The notes under the pieces: model-generated | The model's input: the letters and a program-made list of their open reading frames with translations, nothing else | Told to the model about the DNA's origin: nothing | Databases searched by the model: none | NCBI RefSeq assembly: GCF_036195045.1 | Contig: NZ_CP108100.1 | Coordinates: 5,456,001 to 5,520,000 of the forward strand | DNA length: 64,000 nucleotides | Direction of reading: 5' to 3' | Source of the DNA: Streptomyces sp. NBC_00236 | Lineage (GTDB): Bacteria > Actinomycetota > Actinomycetes > Streptomycetales > Streptomycetaceae | Translations under genes and position numbers: made by a program | Shown here: positions 1-9,335 of the stretch, piece by piece | How positions within the stretch are numbered: the first letter of the stretch is position 1 | Layout: every line of letters begins with the position of its first letter

Positions 1-256
1 GAGGCGATGGTGAGCAGCACGCCCAGGATGCACAGCGGGACGCCGAGGCCGTTGTTCCCGTTCGACCCGATGACGCCGCCGAGGATGGCGAGGCCGACGC
101 CGACGATCACCCCGATCACGGTCAGCAGGAGGCCGAGGCCGCCCGCGATGCTGTGCGCCCGCGTCTCGCGGACCTGCGGTTCCGGCATCTCCGGCGCGTC
201 CGGAGTGAGGTCGGTCCGCGGTCCGGCCGAAGCGTTCGGGTTGAGCGGTTCAGTCA
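1..256 (-). CDS. N-terminal part of an SPFH-type (stomatin/flotillin-like) membrane protein, cut by the window edge
   Basis: Only the first 85 residues are visible, read leftward from an ATG preceded by a GGGGGA ribosome site. A polar, Pro-rich stretch of about 35 residues is followed by two hydrophobic segments (about 36-60 and 68-85) separated by a Gly/Asn turn. This N-terminus (a PEPQVRE-like run, then HSIAGG and a double hydrophobic stretch) is what I remember for Streptomyces SPFH-domain proteins, which act as membrane scaffold or microdomain proteins. The SPFH domain itself lies outside the window, so the family call rests on resemblance of the N-terminus alone. It is divergent from the PBP gene, and the space between holds two palindromes. 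Confidence 0.55.
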
Positions 257-277
257 TGGAATCCCCCGTTTCGACTG

Positions 278-310
278 GCTAGCCATGCGCTAGCAATGTG
301 ATTACACATT
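278..310. promoter_or_regulatory. Two adjacent palindromes in the SPFH/PBP divergent spacer
   Basis: GCTAGC-N5-GCTAGC lies at 278-294. It abuts AATGTG-ATTA-CACATT at 295-310. Both are perfect. They sit just upstream of the SPFH start at 256 and about 170 bases before the PBP start, so an operator for the leftward gene is the likeliest reading. No regulator gene is visible in the window to pair with them. Confidence 0.4.
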
Positions 311-479
311 AATGGTTCTCGCAACCCTGTGCACCCCTCGTGAGTCGGTTCCCATGGGAACGGGTGCTGATTGTCACGTCCGGAAAGTGCGGGATCGCTC
401 GCTTTTTGGCCTTGTGGACGGTGTTAGCTGGCAGGTCCGAGCTGATCCGGTCGAGCAGAGAAACGGGAGCAACACAGCA

Positions 480-2777
480 ATGGGTCGAGCGGATGCGCGA
501 CGAGCCCAGCGGCACGGGTCGCGGCGGGCCGGGAAGAGCGGCGGCATACGCGGACTCTTCACCTGGCGGAAACTCCTGGGCACGGCCCTCGGTATCTGCC
601 TGCTGGGCATGGGCGCCTTCGCCGTGCTCTACATGATGGTGAGCGTGCCCGAGGGCAACGCCCGGGCCAAGCTGCAGAGCAACATCTACAAGTACTCCGA
701 CGGGACCCTGCTGGCCAGGACGGGTGAGGTCAACCGAGAGATCGTGGACCTCTCGCAGGTGCCCAAGGAGGTCCAGATGACCTTCGTCGCCGCCGAGAAC
801 AAGTCCTTCTACCAGGACAAGGGCGTCGACTTCAAAGGCACCGCACGCGGTCTGCTGAACACCGTTTCCGGCAAGGGCAAGCAGGGTGGCTCGACCATCA
901 CCCAGCAGTACGTCAAGAACTACTACCTCGACCAGGACCAGACGGTCACCCGCAAGCTCAAGGAACTGGTCATCTCGCTGAAGGTGGACCAGAAGCGGAG
1001 CAAGGAGGAGATCCTTGCCGGGTACATCAACACCAGCTACTACGGCCGGGGCGCCTACGGCATCCAGGCCGCGGCGCAGGCGTACTACGGCAAGGACGCC
1101 AAGGACCTGAACGTCGCCCAGGGCGCCTACCTCGCCGCCCTGCTCCAGGCACCCAGCCAGTACGACTGGGCCGTCGCCGGCCCGAAGGGGAAGGCACTCG
1201 TCCAGGAGCGCTGGAACTACGTGCTGAACAACATGGTCGAGGAGGACTGGCTGGACGCGGGCAAGCGCCAGGGCCTCAAGTTCCCGATTCCGCAGGACCC
1301 CAAGCCGCTGAACGGGGTCGCGGGACAGAAGGGCTACATCGTCGAGGCGGCCCGCAAGGCGGTGCTGGAGGAGACCGGCCTCAGCAGCGACCAGTTCGAC
1401 CTCGGCGGCTGGACGATCACCGTCAACATCGACAGGAAGAAGCAGCAGGAGCTGGAGAAGTCGGTCGAGACCAAGCTGATCGACAACCTGGACACGAAGA
1501 AGCGCAAGCTCGACCAGGACATCCAGGCCGGTGCCGTCTCGGTGGACCCGAAGTCCGGTGCGGTGCTCGCGCTGTACGGCGGACGCGGCCAGAACGAGCA
1601 CTGGACGTCGAACGCCACCCGCGCCGACTACCAGCCCGCCTCCACCTTCAAGCCGGTCATCCTCGCCGCGGCCCTCGACCAGGAGTCGGTGACTCAGGAC
1701 GGTCAGGAGATCACCGCCAACACCCGCTACGACGGCACCAGCAAGCGGCCCGTCGAGGGCAGCGACATCGCCTTCAAGCCGGAGAACGAGGACGACCGGG
1801 ACTACGGCAGCGTCACCGTCCAGACCGCGATGAACAAGTCCATCAACTCCGTCTTCGCGCAGATGGGCGTGGACGTCGGCATGGACCAGGTGCTGAAGAC
1901 CGCCGGCGAGCTCGGCATGAACGTGGAGGATCTGGAGGCCGTGCCGGCGCAGACGCTCGGCTCCATGGGCGCGAGCCCGATGGCCATGGCCGGCGTCTAC
2001 GCCACGCTCGACAACCACGGCAGGAAGGTCACCCCCCAGATCGTGAAGTCGGCCGTGCACCAGGGCGAGGACCCGGTGCAGATGCCCGACGCGGTCGGCG
2101 ACCAGGTGATCAGCCGCCAGGCCGCGGACTCCGTGACCTCCGTACTGACCGGCGTGGTCGACGACGGTACGGCCCAGGGCTCGGTGCGTAACGCCGACGG
2201 GCTGGCCGACCAGGACATCGCGGGCAAGACCGGTACCTCGGACGACAACAAGTCGGCCTGGTTCACCGGCTACACCCCCGACCTCGTCACCTCGGTCGGC
2301 CTGTTCGGAGAAGCGGCCTACCCGCGCACCGACGACGACGGCAAGAAGGTGCAGAAGGGCGCGCAGGTGACCCTGAAGGGCGCCGGCGGTGGCGGCCGTG
2401 TCAACGGCGGCGGCTTCCCGGCCGAGATCTGGGCGGACTTCACCGCGAAGGCCATGGGTGAACCGAGCGAGTTCGTGCTCGACACCGACATGGGCGCCGC
2501 GGTCGCCCCGCCGCCGGACACCAGCTCCCCGAGCACGAGCACGTCGCCCTCCGAAGAGGCCACGCCCTCCGACGAGCCGACCACCCAGGCGCCCACGACC
2601 ACGCCGCCTGCCACCACCGACCCGCCGGAGACCACCCCGCCGCCCAGCCCGACCGGGGACCCCACGTCGGATCCGCCCACGGACCCGTCGACCGAGCCGG
2701 GCCCGTCGGACAGCGGACTCCCGATCGACCCGGGCGGGGACAACCGGCCGGACAAGGACAACGCCGTGACGCGCTGA
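480..2777 (+). CDS. Bifunctional penicillin-binding protein (GT51 transglycosylase plus transpeptidase)
   Basis: This 765-residue class A PBP polymerises lipid II into glycan strands and cross-links the peptides outside the membrane. A basic N-terminal tail is followed by one membrane anchor (about residues 32-54). The GT51 domain shows ENKSF around E106 and QGGSTITQQ at 135-143. The transpeptidase shows STFK with the active Ser at 388, SIN at 454-456 and KTGT at 583-586. The last 100 or so residues are a Pro/Thr/Ser-rich disordered tail, common in actinobacterial PBPs. An upstream in-frame start exists at 312, but the ATG at 480, with GGGAG about ten bases before it and a typical basic N-terminus, is preferred. 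A strong hairpin follows the stop. In gene order it corresponds to the PBP that precedes fumC in S. coelicolor as I recall it. Confidence 0.95.
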   Translation: MGRADARRAQRHGSRRAGKSGGIRGLFTWRKLLGTALGICLLGMGAFAVLYMMVSVPEGNARAKLQSNIYKYSDGTLLARTGEVNREIVDLSQVPKEVQMTFVAAENKSFYQDKGVDFKGTARGLLNTVSGKGKQGGSTITQQYVKNYYLDQDQTVTRKLKELVISLKVDQKRSKEEILAGYINTSYYGRGAYGIQAAAQAYYGKDAKDLNVAQGAYLAALLQAPSQYDWAVAGPKGKALVQERWNYVLNNMVEEDWLDAGKRQGLKFPIPQDPKPLNGVAGQKGYIVEAARKAVLEETGLSSDQFDLGGWTITVNIDRKKQQELEKSVETKLIDNLDTKKRKLDQDIQAGAVSVDPKSGAVLALYGGRGQNEHWTSNATRADYQPASTFKPVILAAALDQESVTQDGQEITANTRYDGTSKRPVEGSDIAFKPENEDDRDYGSVTVQTAMNKSINSVFAQMGVDVGMDQVLKTAGELGMNVEDLEAVPAQTLGSMGASPMAMAGVYATLDNHGRKVTPQIVKSAVHQGEDPVQMPDAVGDQVISRQAADSVTSVLTGVVDDGTAQGSVRNADGLADQDIAGKTGTSDDNKSAWFTGYTPDLVTSVGLFGEAAYPRTDDDGKKVQKGAQVTLKGAGGGGRVNGGGFPAEIWADFTAKAMGEPSEFVLDTDMGAAVAPPPDTSSPSTSTSPSEEATPSDEPTTQAPTTTPPATTDPPETTPPPSPTGDPTSDPPTDPSTEPGPSDSGLPIDPGGDNRPDKDNAVTR

Positions 2778-2791
2778 CGCGGCAGGTCGCA

Positions 2792-2837
2792 GGAACGGGC
2801 GGTGTGCGAAGGGGATCCTCCGCACACCGCCCGTTCC
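2792..2837 (+). terminator. Strong hairpin terminator after the PBP gene
   Basis: Perfect 17-base inverted repeat (2792-2808 with 2821-2837) around a 12-base loop, 15 bases after the PBP stop. There is no T-tract, as is usual in Streptomyces. Confidence 0.8.
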
Positions 2838-2867
2838 CGTGTTCCGGGACCGCAGGGGCCCGTGATT

Positions 2868-3003
2868 CGGCCGCCGTCGACCTTCTTCGCCACCCGGTCG
2901 CCGAGGTCCATGTCCACCTTGCGCCAGTACTGCGGCGCCCGGTCCGGGACCGGGCGGCTCGCGCCCTCCAGCAGATGGCGGACACCCTCGGTGTCCAGGG
3001 CTT
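2868..3003 (-). pseudogene. Remnant of a catalase C-terminus
   Basis: Read leftward, this stretch encodes about 45 residues that resemble the extreme C-terminus of monofunctional haem catalases. It has VRHLLEGASRPVPDRA, then YWRKVDMDLGDRVAKKV; the family ends with a HLL-NGVS-PVL-RAFEYW-VD-DLG-RV pattern. There is no start codon, haem-binding domain or stop of its own. Its upstream side runs into the end of the neighbouring phosphatase gene, which reads a different frame. It is best explained as the last piece of a deleted catalase gene, recognised by eye only. Confidence 0.55.
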
Positions 3004-3015
3004 CGGCCGCCCCGG

Positions 3016-4932
3016 TCACTGCCCCCGGGTGGGCATCTCGAACCAGACCACCTTGCCGGTCGACAGGCGCGTCGCGCCCCACCGCCGGGCCAGCCGGTTC
3101 ACCAGGAACAGACCGCGGCCGCCCTCGTCCATGTCACGCGCCCGGCGCTGACGGGGCAGCTGCGGGGCGTCGTCGCCGACCTCGCACCGCAGGATGTCGG
3201 TCCGCAGCAGCCGCAGGGTCACCGGCCGCTCCGCATACCGCACGGCGTTCGTCACCACCTCGCTGACCAGGAGCTCCACCGAGTCCGTGATGTCGTCGAG
3301 CCCCCACCGGCTGAGCGCGCGGCGGGCCAGCCTGCGGGCCTTGCCCGGGGCGGAGTCCTCCGGCTCCAGATGCCAGTACGCCACATCGCTCGGCGCGATC
3401 CCGTCGAAGCGGGCGGCGAGCAGCGCGATGTCGTCGTCCCGGTCGCCAGGGCCGAGCATGTCCAGCACGTCGTCGCAGAGGGCCTCCAGCGGCGGCGAGT
3501 GGTCCGGGCCGGTCAGCCGGGCCGTGGCGGCGAGCCGCTCGCGCAGCTGCTCGATGCCCGTCCAGACGTCCCGCAGCCGCGACTCGACCAGCCCGTCGGT
3601 GTAGAGGAGCAGGGTGGCACCCGCGGGTGCGTCCAGCTCGACGGCCTCGAAGTCCACACCGCCGACACCGATCGGGGCGCCCGGCGGCACCTTCAGCACC
3701 TCGGCCCGCCCGCCGAGGTGGAGCAGGACGGGCGGCGGGTGGCCGGCGTTGGCGATCGTGATGCGATGCGCGACCGGGTCGTACACCGCGTACAGGCAGG
3801 TCGCCATGCGGTCGCTGCCGAGCCGCTGGGCCTGCTCGTCGAGGTGGTGCAGGACCTCCTGCGGCGGCAGGTCGAGCCCGGCCAGGGTCTGGGCGGTGGT
3901 GCGCAGCTGGCCCATGATCGCCGCTGAGGTCATGGAGTGGCCCATGACGTCGCCGACGACCAGGGCGACCCGGCTGCCGGGCAGCGGGATCGCGTCGTAC
4001 CAGTCGCCGCCGACCCGGGCGGTCTCGGCGGCGGGGAGGTAGCGGGAGGCGAGCCGGACGCCGGTGGGCTGGGGGAGCGAGTCGGGGAGCATGGTGCGCT
4101 GGAGCTCGTCCGCGATGTAGGCCTCGCGGCCGTACAGCACGGCCTTGTCGATGCCGAGCGCGGTGTGCGTCGCCAGCTGGGCGGCGACCAGCAGGTCGTT
4201 GGCCTCGAAGGGCGGGCGCTCGGTGCCGCGCAGGAACACCGCCGCGCCGATCACCCGGCGTCGGCCGCGCAGAGGCGCCAGGATCGCGCGGTGGCCGGAC
4301 GGCACCACGCGGTCCGCGCCGAGCAGCTCGGGCAGCGCGACCCGGGCCGCGGCGGAGTCGCCGAACACCGGACGCACCCCGCGCAGCACCTCGGCCAGCG
4401 CGCCGCCCGCCAGGACCTCGCACAGCTCGGAGGCGGGCGTCAGATCGGCCTGTGGGTCGACGGCGGGCAGCCGCAGCCGCTCGGTCTCCGACAGGTTCTC
4501 GGTGTCCTCGTCGCTCAGCCGCAGCCGGTCGGAGCGGCGCAGCCGCAGCACGAACGGGTTGACGGGCCGCTCGTCGCCGACCGGCAGCGGGTCGCGGAGG
4601 TAGACGAGTATGGCGTCGGAGAACGTCGGCACACTGGCCCGGCAGAGCCCCAGCACGATCTCGTCCAGGTCTATCCCGCGGGCGATCCGCCTGGTCGCGG
4701 CCCCGACGAAGCGCAGCCGGTCGCCCTCACGACGGGATGCTGCCTGCGGGTCGGGGGCCGGCGCGGGGCCGGTACCGGCCCCGGCCGGGTTCGGGCCCTT
4801 GGCCGGTGCCGGGATCGCCGCGGTGGCAGGGGCCGACGCCGACGCGGCGTCACGCTGCCGCGGCCGGGTGCGTTCCTGCGACCGGGCGGCGAGAGGCTGC
4901 CGGCCTTCGTGGGAGGTGGGGTGCTCCGTCAC
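3016..4932 (-). CDS. GAF / SpoIIE-type PP2C phosphatase / HATPase regulator
   Basis: A cytosolic multidomain signalling protein of about 638 residues. After an Ala/Pro-rich disordered N-terminus comes a GAF-like sensory region (about 65-235). A SpoIIE-type PP2C phosphatase follows (about 270-480) with VGGDWYD, VVGDVMGHSM, NAGHPPP and DDIALL metal-site motifs. The C-terminus is an RsbW-like histidine-kinase-type ATPase (about 510-635) with ELLVSEVVTNAVRYAE and DEGGRGLFLV. The family dephosphorylates anti-anti-sigma factors, while the ATPase half can bind or phosphorylate such proteins; the partner here is unknown. The start is uncertain: an in-frame ATG lies at 5013, but neither has a clear ribosome site, and I prefer the GTG at 4932 because conserved sequence begins well after it. 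Confidence 0.85.
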   Translation of the reverse strand: MTEHPTSHEGRQPLAARSQERTRPRQRDAASASAPATAAIPAPAKGPNPAGAGTGPAPAPDPQAASRREGDRLRFVGAATRRIARGIDLDEIVLGLCRASVPTFSDAILVYLRDPLPVGDERPVNPFVLRLRRSDRLRLSDEDTENLSETERLRLPAVDPQADLTPASELCEVLAGGALAEVLRGVRPVFGDSAAARVALPELLGADRVVPSGHRAILAPLRGRRRVIGAAVFLRGTERPPFEANDLLVAAQLATHTALGIDKAVLYGREAYIADELQRTMLPDSLPQPTGVRLASRYLPAAETARVGGDWYDAIPLPGSRVALVVGDVMGHSMTSAAIMGQLRTTAQTLAGLDLPPQEVLHHLDEQAQRLGSDRMATCLYAVYDPVAHRITIANAGHPPPVLLHLGGRAEVLKVPPGAPIGVGGVDFEAVELDAPAGATLLLYTDGLVESRLRDVWTGIEQLRERLAATARLTGPDHSPPLEALCDDVLDMLGPGDRDDDIALLAARFDGIAPSDVAYWHLEPEDSAPGKARRLARRALSRWGLDDITDSVELLVSEVVTNAVRYAERPVTLRLLRTDILRCEVGDDAPQLPRQRRARDMDEGGRGLFLVNRLARRWGATRLSTGKVVWFEMPTRGQ

Positions 4933-5326
4933 GCGTGGGGTTCCGTCCGTCCGGGCCGGTTGTATGAGGCAATCACCTCGTGGAGCGCTACTCTGCCCCG
5001 GCATGAGCGGCAATCACAACGGCTGACATCTCGTGCCCCGGAACACGGGGCCGAAACCGGATGTCGGCACGCGGTGTCGGTGACAACGTTTCCGGCGCCG
5101 GGGCGGCGGACAGCGAGCACGTCTCCACCCCCTCGTCGTGGCTCATGCGGTGCGGACGACTCGTGCGACTCGCACGACTCGTACCAGTGATGCGGTTCAT
5201 GAAGTGTGCACGTGTGCGATGACTCGGTGACTTACGGTCAGGTCGTGGGCCGCGCCCGTCGGTTGGGGCGGAGCTGATCTTCTCGGGACGATCCTACGTT
5301 TGCCCCCCTGGGGTGCATCAAGGGTC
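4933..5326. other. Intergenic region with a short palindrome
   Basis: No convincing gene is seen in these 390 bases; short open frames here have poor codon use. The one structured element is TCGTGCGACTCGCACGA at 5161-5177, a perfect 17-base palindrome around a central C, flanked by further CGACTCG words. It could be an operator for the leftward phosphatase gene or merely a repeat. Confidence 0.35.
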
Positions 5327-6046
5327 TCACGACGGCATGGGGGAGGGGGTGCGGTCCCAGTCATCCGGCAACCGGTCCCAGTCGGCAGGCAGCGCGGGCA
5401 CCCGCCAGCGCGGATCGGGCCGCCAGTCCTCCCAGCCGTCCCGGAACGGCGCCCCCCACTCACGGATCACCCCGACGGCCGCGCGCCCCGCCGCCAGCAC
5501 CTGCCGGGCGGCGTCCGGGCTCATCAGGCCGACCCGCTGGGCCTGCGCGAACTCGTCCTCGTCGCGCCAGAGCCAGCTGTGGTCCGGGTAGACCGAGATG
5601 TCGAGGAAGTGGTCCTCGGAGTCGATGCCGCCGGCCCACCGGGTGCGCGGCTCCTCCAGGTTCACGTACCAGCTGCGGAACTGCCAGCCCCGGTCCCAGA
5701 ACAGCCACACGGACCACGGTTCGCCGGGCCGGGCCAGCTTCAGCACCCCGTTGCCCAGCCAGGGCGAGCGGGCGGTGGTGCGCGCGGCGGTGTACCGGGT
5801 GGCGAGCGGCTCGGCGTGCACCTCGGTGCCGTCGGCCAGCACCGGCTTCACGCACTCGGTGCCGGGGGCGACCCAGACGGCGAGCAGTTCGTCGGTGTCC
5901 TGGACGACGGTGACCGGACGGCAGATGTGCACGGGGTTCGGGACCCGGGAGGGCGCGGGGCCGCGTCGCCGCGGTCCGTTGCCGCGGTAGCGCCACAGGA
6001 TCTGATCACCCGGCGCCCAGCGCTCGGTCTCTCCGGTACCTGTCAT
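5327..6046 (-). CDS. DUF402 / FomD-like phosphohydrolase family protein
   Basis: 239 residues, cytosolic. The central block has the DUF402 signature: WYVNLEEP, then DSEDHFLDISVYPD, then WRDEDEF, whose acidic residues bind divalent metal in characterised relatives. Those relatives include nucleoside tri/diphosphatases and FomD, which hydrolyses a cytidylyl phosphonate. The N-terminus (WAPGDQILWRYRG) is also typical. The substrate cannot be told from sequence. It has its own transcription unit, reading the same way as the phosphatase gene beyond it and followed by a 390-base gap. Confidence 0.8.
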   Translation of the reverse strand: MTGTGETERWAPGDQILWRYRGNGPRRRGPAPSRVPNPVHICRPVTVVQDTDELLAVWVAPGTECVKPVLADGTEVHAEPLATRYTAARTTARSPWLGNGVLKLARPGEPWSVWLFWDRGWQFRSWYVNLEEPRTRWAGGIDSEDHFLDISVYPDHSWLWRDEDEFAQAQRVGLMSPDAARQVLAAGRAAVGVIREWGAPFRDGWEDWRPDPRWRVPALPADWDRLPDDWDRTPSPMPS

Positions 6047-6251
6047 GGAGGGATCTTAGAGGGGCCGGCAATCGGGGGGCGGCGTCGCGGGGCTGGGCAC
6101 GCGCATCTGTCGCGTTGTCGTCAATCGCCAGGGCTCCGCCATGGCTCGATCGTCCGCCTTGCAGCTGCACGCACCCAGCCCCGCTCCTTCTTCCACCCCC
6201 CGATGGCCGGCCCCTCCTGGTGAGCGCGCCCCGGTACCGCAGCGATGCACG

Positions 6252-7652
6252 TCACGGACGCGTCATGCGCAGCACGTCCAGGGCCTCGTCGAGCTGTTCC
6301 ACGGTGAGGTCGCCGCGCTCCACGTAGCCGGAGTCCAGCACCACCTCACGGATCGTCCGGCGCTCGGCCAGGGACCTCTTGGCGACCTTCGCGGCCTCCT
6401 CGTAGCCGATGTACTTGTTCAGCGGGGTGACGACGGACGGCGAGGACTCCGCGTACTCCCTGGCCCGCTCGACGTTCGCCGTGATCCCGTCGACCGTACG
6501 GTCCGCGAGCAGCCGGGAGACGTGGGTGAGGAGCCGGACGGACTCCAGCAGGTTCTTCGCGATGACCGGGAGCATGACGTTCAGCTCGAAGTTGCCGGCG
6601 GCGCCCGCGACGGCCACCGTCGTGTCGTTCCCCGTCACTTGGGCGGCGACCATCAGAACGGCCTCGGGAATGACCGGATTCACCTTGCCCGGCATGATCG
6701 AGGAGCCCGGCTGGAGGTCGGGGAGGCTGATCTCGGCCAGCCCGGTGCGCGGTCCCGAGGCCATCCAGCGCAGATCGTTGGAGATCTTGGTGAGGGAGAC
6801 CGCGAGCGTGCGGAGCTGGCCGGAGGTCTCGACGAGGCCGTCCCGCGCGCCCTGCGCTTCGAAGTGGTTCCGGGCCTCAGTGAGCGGCAGTCCGGTGACG
6901 CGGGCGACCTCGGCGATGACGGCGGCGGAGAAGCCGGGCGGGGTGTTGATGCCGGTGCCGACGGCGGTGCCGCCCAGCGGCAGCTCGGCGAGGCGGGGGA
7001 GCGAGGCGCGCAGCCGCTCGATGCCGTAGCGGATCTGTGCCGCGTACCCGCCGAACTCCTGGCCCAGGGTGACGGGGGTGGCGTCCATCAGATGGGTACG
7101 CCCCGACTTCACCACGTCCGCGAACTCGGCGGACTTGCGCTCCAGTGCCGCCGCCAGATGGTCGAGGGCCGGGATCAGCTCCTCCGTCACCGCGCCGGTC
7201 GCGGCGATGTGGATGGAGGACGGGAAGACGTCGTTAGAGGACTGCGAGGCGTTGACGTGGTCGTTGGGGTGGACCTCGCGGCCGAGGCGCTCGGTGGCGA
7301 GCGTCGCCAGGACCTCGTTGGTGTTCATGTTCGACGAGGTACCGGAGCCCGTCTGGAAGACGTCGATCGGGAAGTGGTCGTCCCAGCGCCCCTCGGCGAC
7401 CTCGGCCGCGGCCTCCTGGATGGCCCCGGCGATCTCCGGGTCGAGCACCTTCAGTTCCGCGTTCACCTTGGCGGCGGCGGCCTTGACGCGCGCGAGGGCC
7501 GCGATGTGCGCCCGCTCCAGGCGCTGTCCGGAGATCGGGAAGTTCTCCACGGCGCGCTGGGTCTGGGCCCGCCATTTGGCGTCGGCGGGCACCCGCACCT
7601 CCCCCATGGAGTCGTGCTCGATGCGGTAGTCCTTGCCGGTTTCCTCGGCCAT
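6252..7652 (-). CDS. fumC: Class II fumarate hydratase
   Basis: 466 residues of the aspartase/fumarase superfamily, catalysing reversible hydration of fumarate to L-malate in the TCA cycle without an iron-sulphur cluster. Visible signatures are [32 protein letters not shown] and the family loop [11 protein letters not shown] around residue 314. The ATG at 7652 is preceded by AGGAGGT with good spacing, so an upstream in-frame ATG at 7697 is rejected. It is oxygen-stable. A class I fumarase lies 3.5 kb away, so the organism has two unrelated enzymes for this step. Confidence 0.97.
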   Translation of the reverse strand: MAEETGKDYRIEHDSMGEVRVPADAKWRAQTQRAVENFPISGQRLERAHIAALARVKAAAAKVNAELKVLDPEIAGAIQEAAAEVAEGRWDDHFPIDVFQTGSGTSSNMNTNEVLATLATERLGREVHPNDHVNASQSSNDVFPSSIHIAATGAVTEELIPALDHLAAALERKSAEFADVVKSGRTHLMDATPVTLGQEFGGYAAQIRYGIERLRASLPRLAELPLGGTAVGTGINTPPGFSAAVIAEVARVTGLPLTEARNHFEAQGARDGLVETSGQLRTLAVSLTKISNDLRWMASGPRTGLAEISLPDLQPGSSIMPGKVNPVIPEAVLMVAAQVTGNDTTVAVAGAAGNFELNVMLPVIAKNLLESVRLLTHVSRLLADRTVDGITANVERAREYAESSPSVVTPLNKYIGYEEAAKVAKRSLAERRTIREVVLDSGYVERGDLTVEQLDEALDVLRMTRP

Positions 7653-7759
7653 GGTGATCCAACCTCCTGAAAAAGATGAGCACTTGTCTTGTTCCATGTA
7701 TTCCCAAGTCGCCTACCGGCCAGTAAATACCGGGGGTAACAACAACCTCGGGAGGCGCA

Positions 7760-9286
7760 ATGAGACGTACCGGACACCGAATCCGATGTACGGTCGCGAC
7801 CGTCGCGGCCATGGCGGCGGCGTTGGGCGGCATGACCGCCGCCGCCGGCCCGGCGGGTGCTGCCCAGGCCGGTACCAGCAGTACCTCATCCACCGCCCTG
7901 CCGCCGGAACTGGAGGCCCTGCGTGCCGCCGAGGCCACCCGGCTGTACGGCGACCCGGCCGAGCGCCCGCTCGCCGAGCGCAAGACCGGGCTCATCTCGC
8001 TCGGCGACAGCGAGATCTCGGGTGAGGGCGTCGGCACGTACGAGGCGGGCACCAACGGCCCCGACAACTGGTGCCACCGCTCACCCGACTCCGCCATCCA
8101 CCGCACCGGGATCCCGGCCGACGTCACGTACAACGTCTCGTGCTCCGGCGCGTACACCGGAAACATCGTCATCGGCGGCTCGAAGCAGTACGCCGACGAA
8201 CTCGTGCAGAGCGACAACCTCGCCATCAAGGCGCGCAACACCCGCATCAAGATGATCGTGCTGGTGGCGGGTGCCAACGACGACCTCCAGTTCGGCCCGG
8301 TCATGACGGACTGCGTCACGCGCTGGGTCCTCAGCCAGGGAACCTGTCAGCCCAAGTACGACGGCGGCTGGCAGGCCCGCGTCGACGGCCTCGTGCCCAA
8401 GGTCGAGAAGACGGTGCGCGACCTGCGGACGGTGATGACCGGCGCCGGTTACGCCGACGGCGACTACAAGCTCGTCGTCATGGGATACCCGAGCCCCATC
8501 GGCCCGGACTTCTACGACAACCCGAACTTCCCCGGCAAGCTTCCCGGCGGCTGCGCCGGGTACGACTCCGACGCCGTCTGGGGCCGCAACGTCGCCGTTC
8601 CCGCCTTCGAACGGGGCATGCGCAAAGTCGCCGCCGACACCGGAGCGGTCTACCTCGACAACTCCCGGCTCTTCCACGGCCACGAGGTGTGCAGCGAGTC
8701 CACCTGGGCCCGCGGCCTGTTCATCGACCTCTCGCACTTCCCGCCGGACTCCAACTCCCTCCGGCAGTCCTTCCACCCGAACGCGGCCGGCCACGGCGCC
8801 TTCGCCTCCTGCCTGACCCAGATCTACAACTCGGGCCTGCGCGAGGCGAGCTGCGCCGACCCGGCGAGCACCGGGAAGCCCGTGCTCCAGGCCGCCGCCT
8901 GGGACGACGTCTTCAAGCCCCTGCGCGGCGAGGCCACGGGCAGCTGTCTGGACGCCCCCGCCTCGGTCACCCGTAACAACACCGGCGTCACCGGCTGGGA
9001 GTGCCACGGCGGGCGCAACCAGGGCTGGTGGTACGACTCCGGCACGAAGAACCTCCGCACCGAGCTGAGCCACGACCGCTGCCTGGACGTACCGGGCGCG
9101 AAGTACACGGCGGGCGCGGCCCTCATCCTCTACAACTGCTCGGGCGCGGCCAACCAGCAGTTCGTCCGGCAGTCCGGCACCCTGCGCCCCGCCGCCTCGA
9201 CCGGGCTCTGCGCGACGCTGGCGGGAGCCCATGAACCGCTGAGGCTGCAGTCCTGCGACGGAAGCGCACAGCAGCGCTTCGCGTAG
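7760..9286 (+). CDS. Secreted SGNH/GDSL-family hydrolase with C-terminal ricin-type lectin domain
   Basis: 508 residues. A Sec signal peptide (basic start, hydrophobic core to about residue 30, Ala-rich cleavage near 35) is followed by an SGNH domain. The nucleophile block is ISLGDSEISGEG with Ser84; GAND follows, and the acid/base block is SFHPNAAGHG. The last 120 or so residues form a ricin-B beta-trefoil (GSCLDAP, WECHGGRNQGWWY, RCLDVPGAKY, QSCDGSAQQRF), a carbohydrate-binding module. It probably acts on an ester in extracellular polysaccharide or lipid, but the substrate is not evident. GGGAGG lies four bases before the ATG. A perfect hairpin follows the stop. Confidence 0.9.
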   Translation: MRRTGHRIRCTVATVAAMAAALGGMTAAAGPAGAAQAGTSSTSSTALPPELEALRAAEATRLYGDPAERPLAERKTGLISLGDSEISGEGVGTYEAGTNGPDNWCHRSPDSAIHRTGIPADVTYNVSCSGAYTGNIVIGGSKQYADELVQSDNLAIKARNTRIKMIVLVAGANDDLQFGPVMTDCVTRWVLSQGTCQPKYDGGWQARVDGLVPKVEKTVRDLRTVMTGAGYADGDYKLVVMGYPSPIGPDFYDNPNFPGKLPGGCAGYDSDAVWGRNVAVPAFERGMRKVAADTGAVYLDNSRLFHGHEVCSESTWARGLFIDLSHFPPDSNSLRQSFHPNAAGHGAFASCLTQIYNSGLREASCADPASTGKPVLQAAAWDDVFKPLRGEATGSCLDAPASVTRNNTGVTGWECHGGRNQGWWYDSGTKNLRTELSHDRCLDVPGAKYTAGAALILYNCSGAANQQFVRQSGTLRPAASTGLCATLAGAHEPLRLQSCDGSAQQRFA

Positions 9287-9297
9287 CCCTCGCTTCC

Positions 9298-9331
9298 GGT
9301 GCAGGGGGAGGGCCGGTCCTCCCCCTGCACC
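9298..9331. terminator. Hairpin between convergent hydrolase and aminopeptidase genes
   Basis: Perfect 14-base arms (9298-9311 and 9318-9331) with a 6-base loop. It lies 11 bases after the hydrolase stop and just past the end of the leftward aminopeptidase gene, so it can serve both strands. Confidence 0.8.
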
Positions 9332-9335
9332 CGGC

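Noticed and set aside
309..2825. Very long minus-strand frame (838 codons) opposite the PBP gene
   Set aside because: It mirrors the PBP coding sequence and has no recognisable protein; PBP motifs on the plus strand are complete.
3937..5190. Plus-strand frame of 417 codons over the phosphatase gene
   Set aside because: Antisense shadow in high-GC sequence; the minus strand encodes clear PP2C and ATPase motifs.
6141..7670. Plus-strand frame of 509 codons over fumC
   Set aside because: Antisense to an unmistakable fumC; residue composition is Arg/Gly/Val-rich noise.
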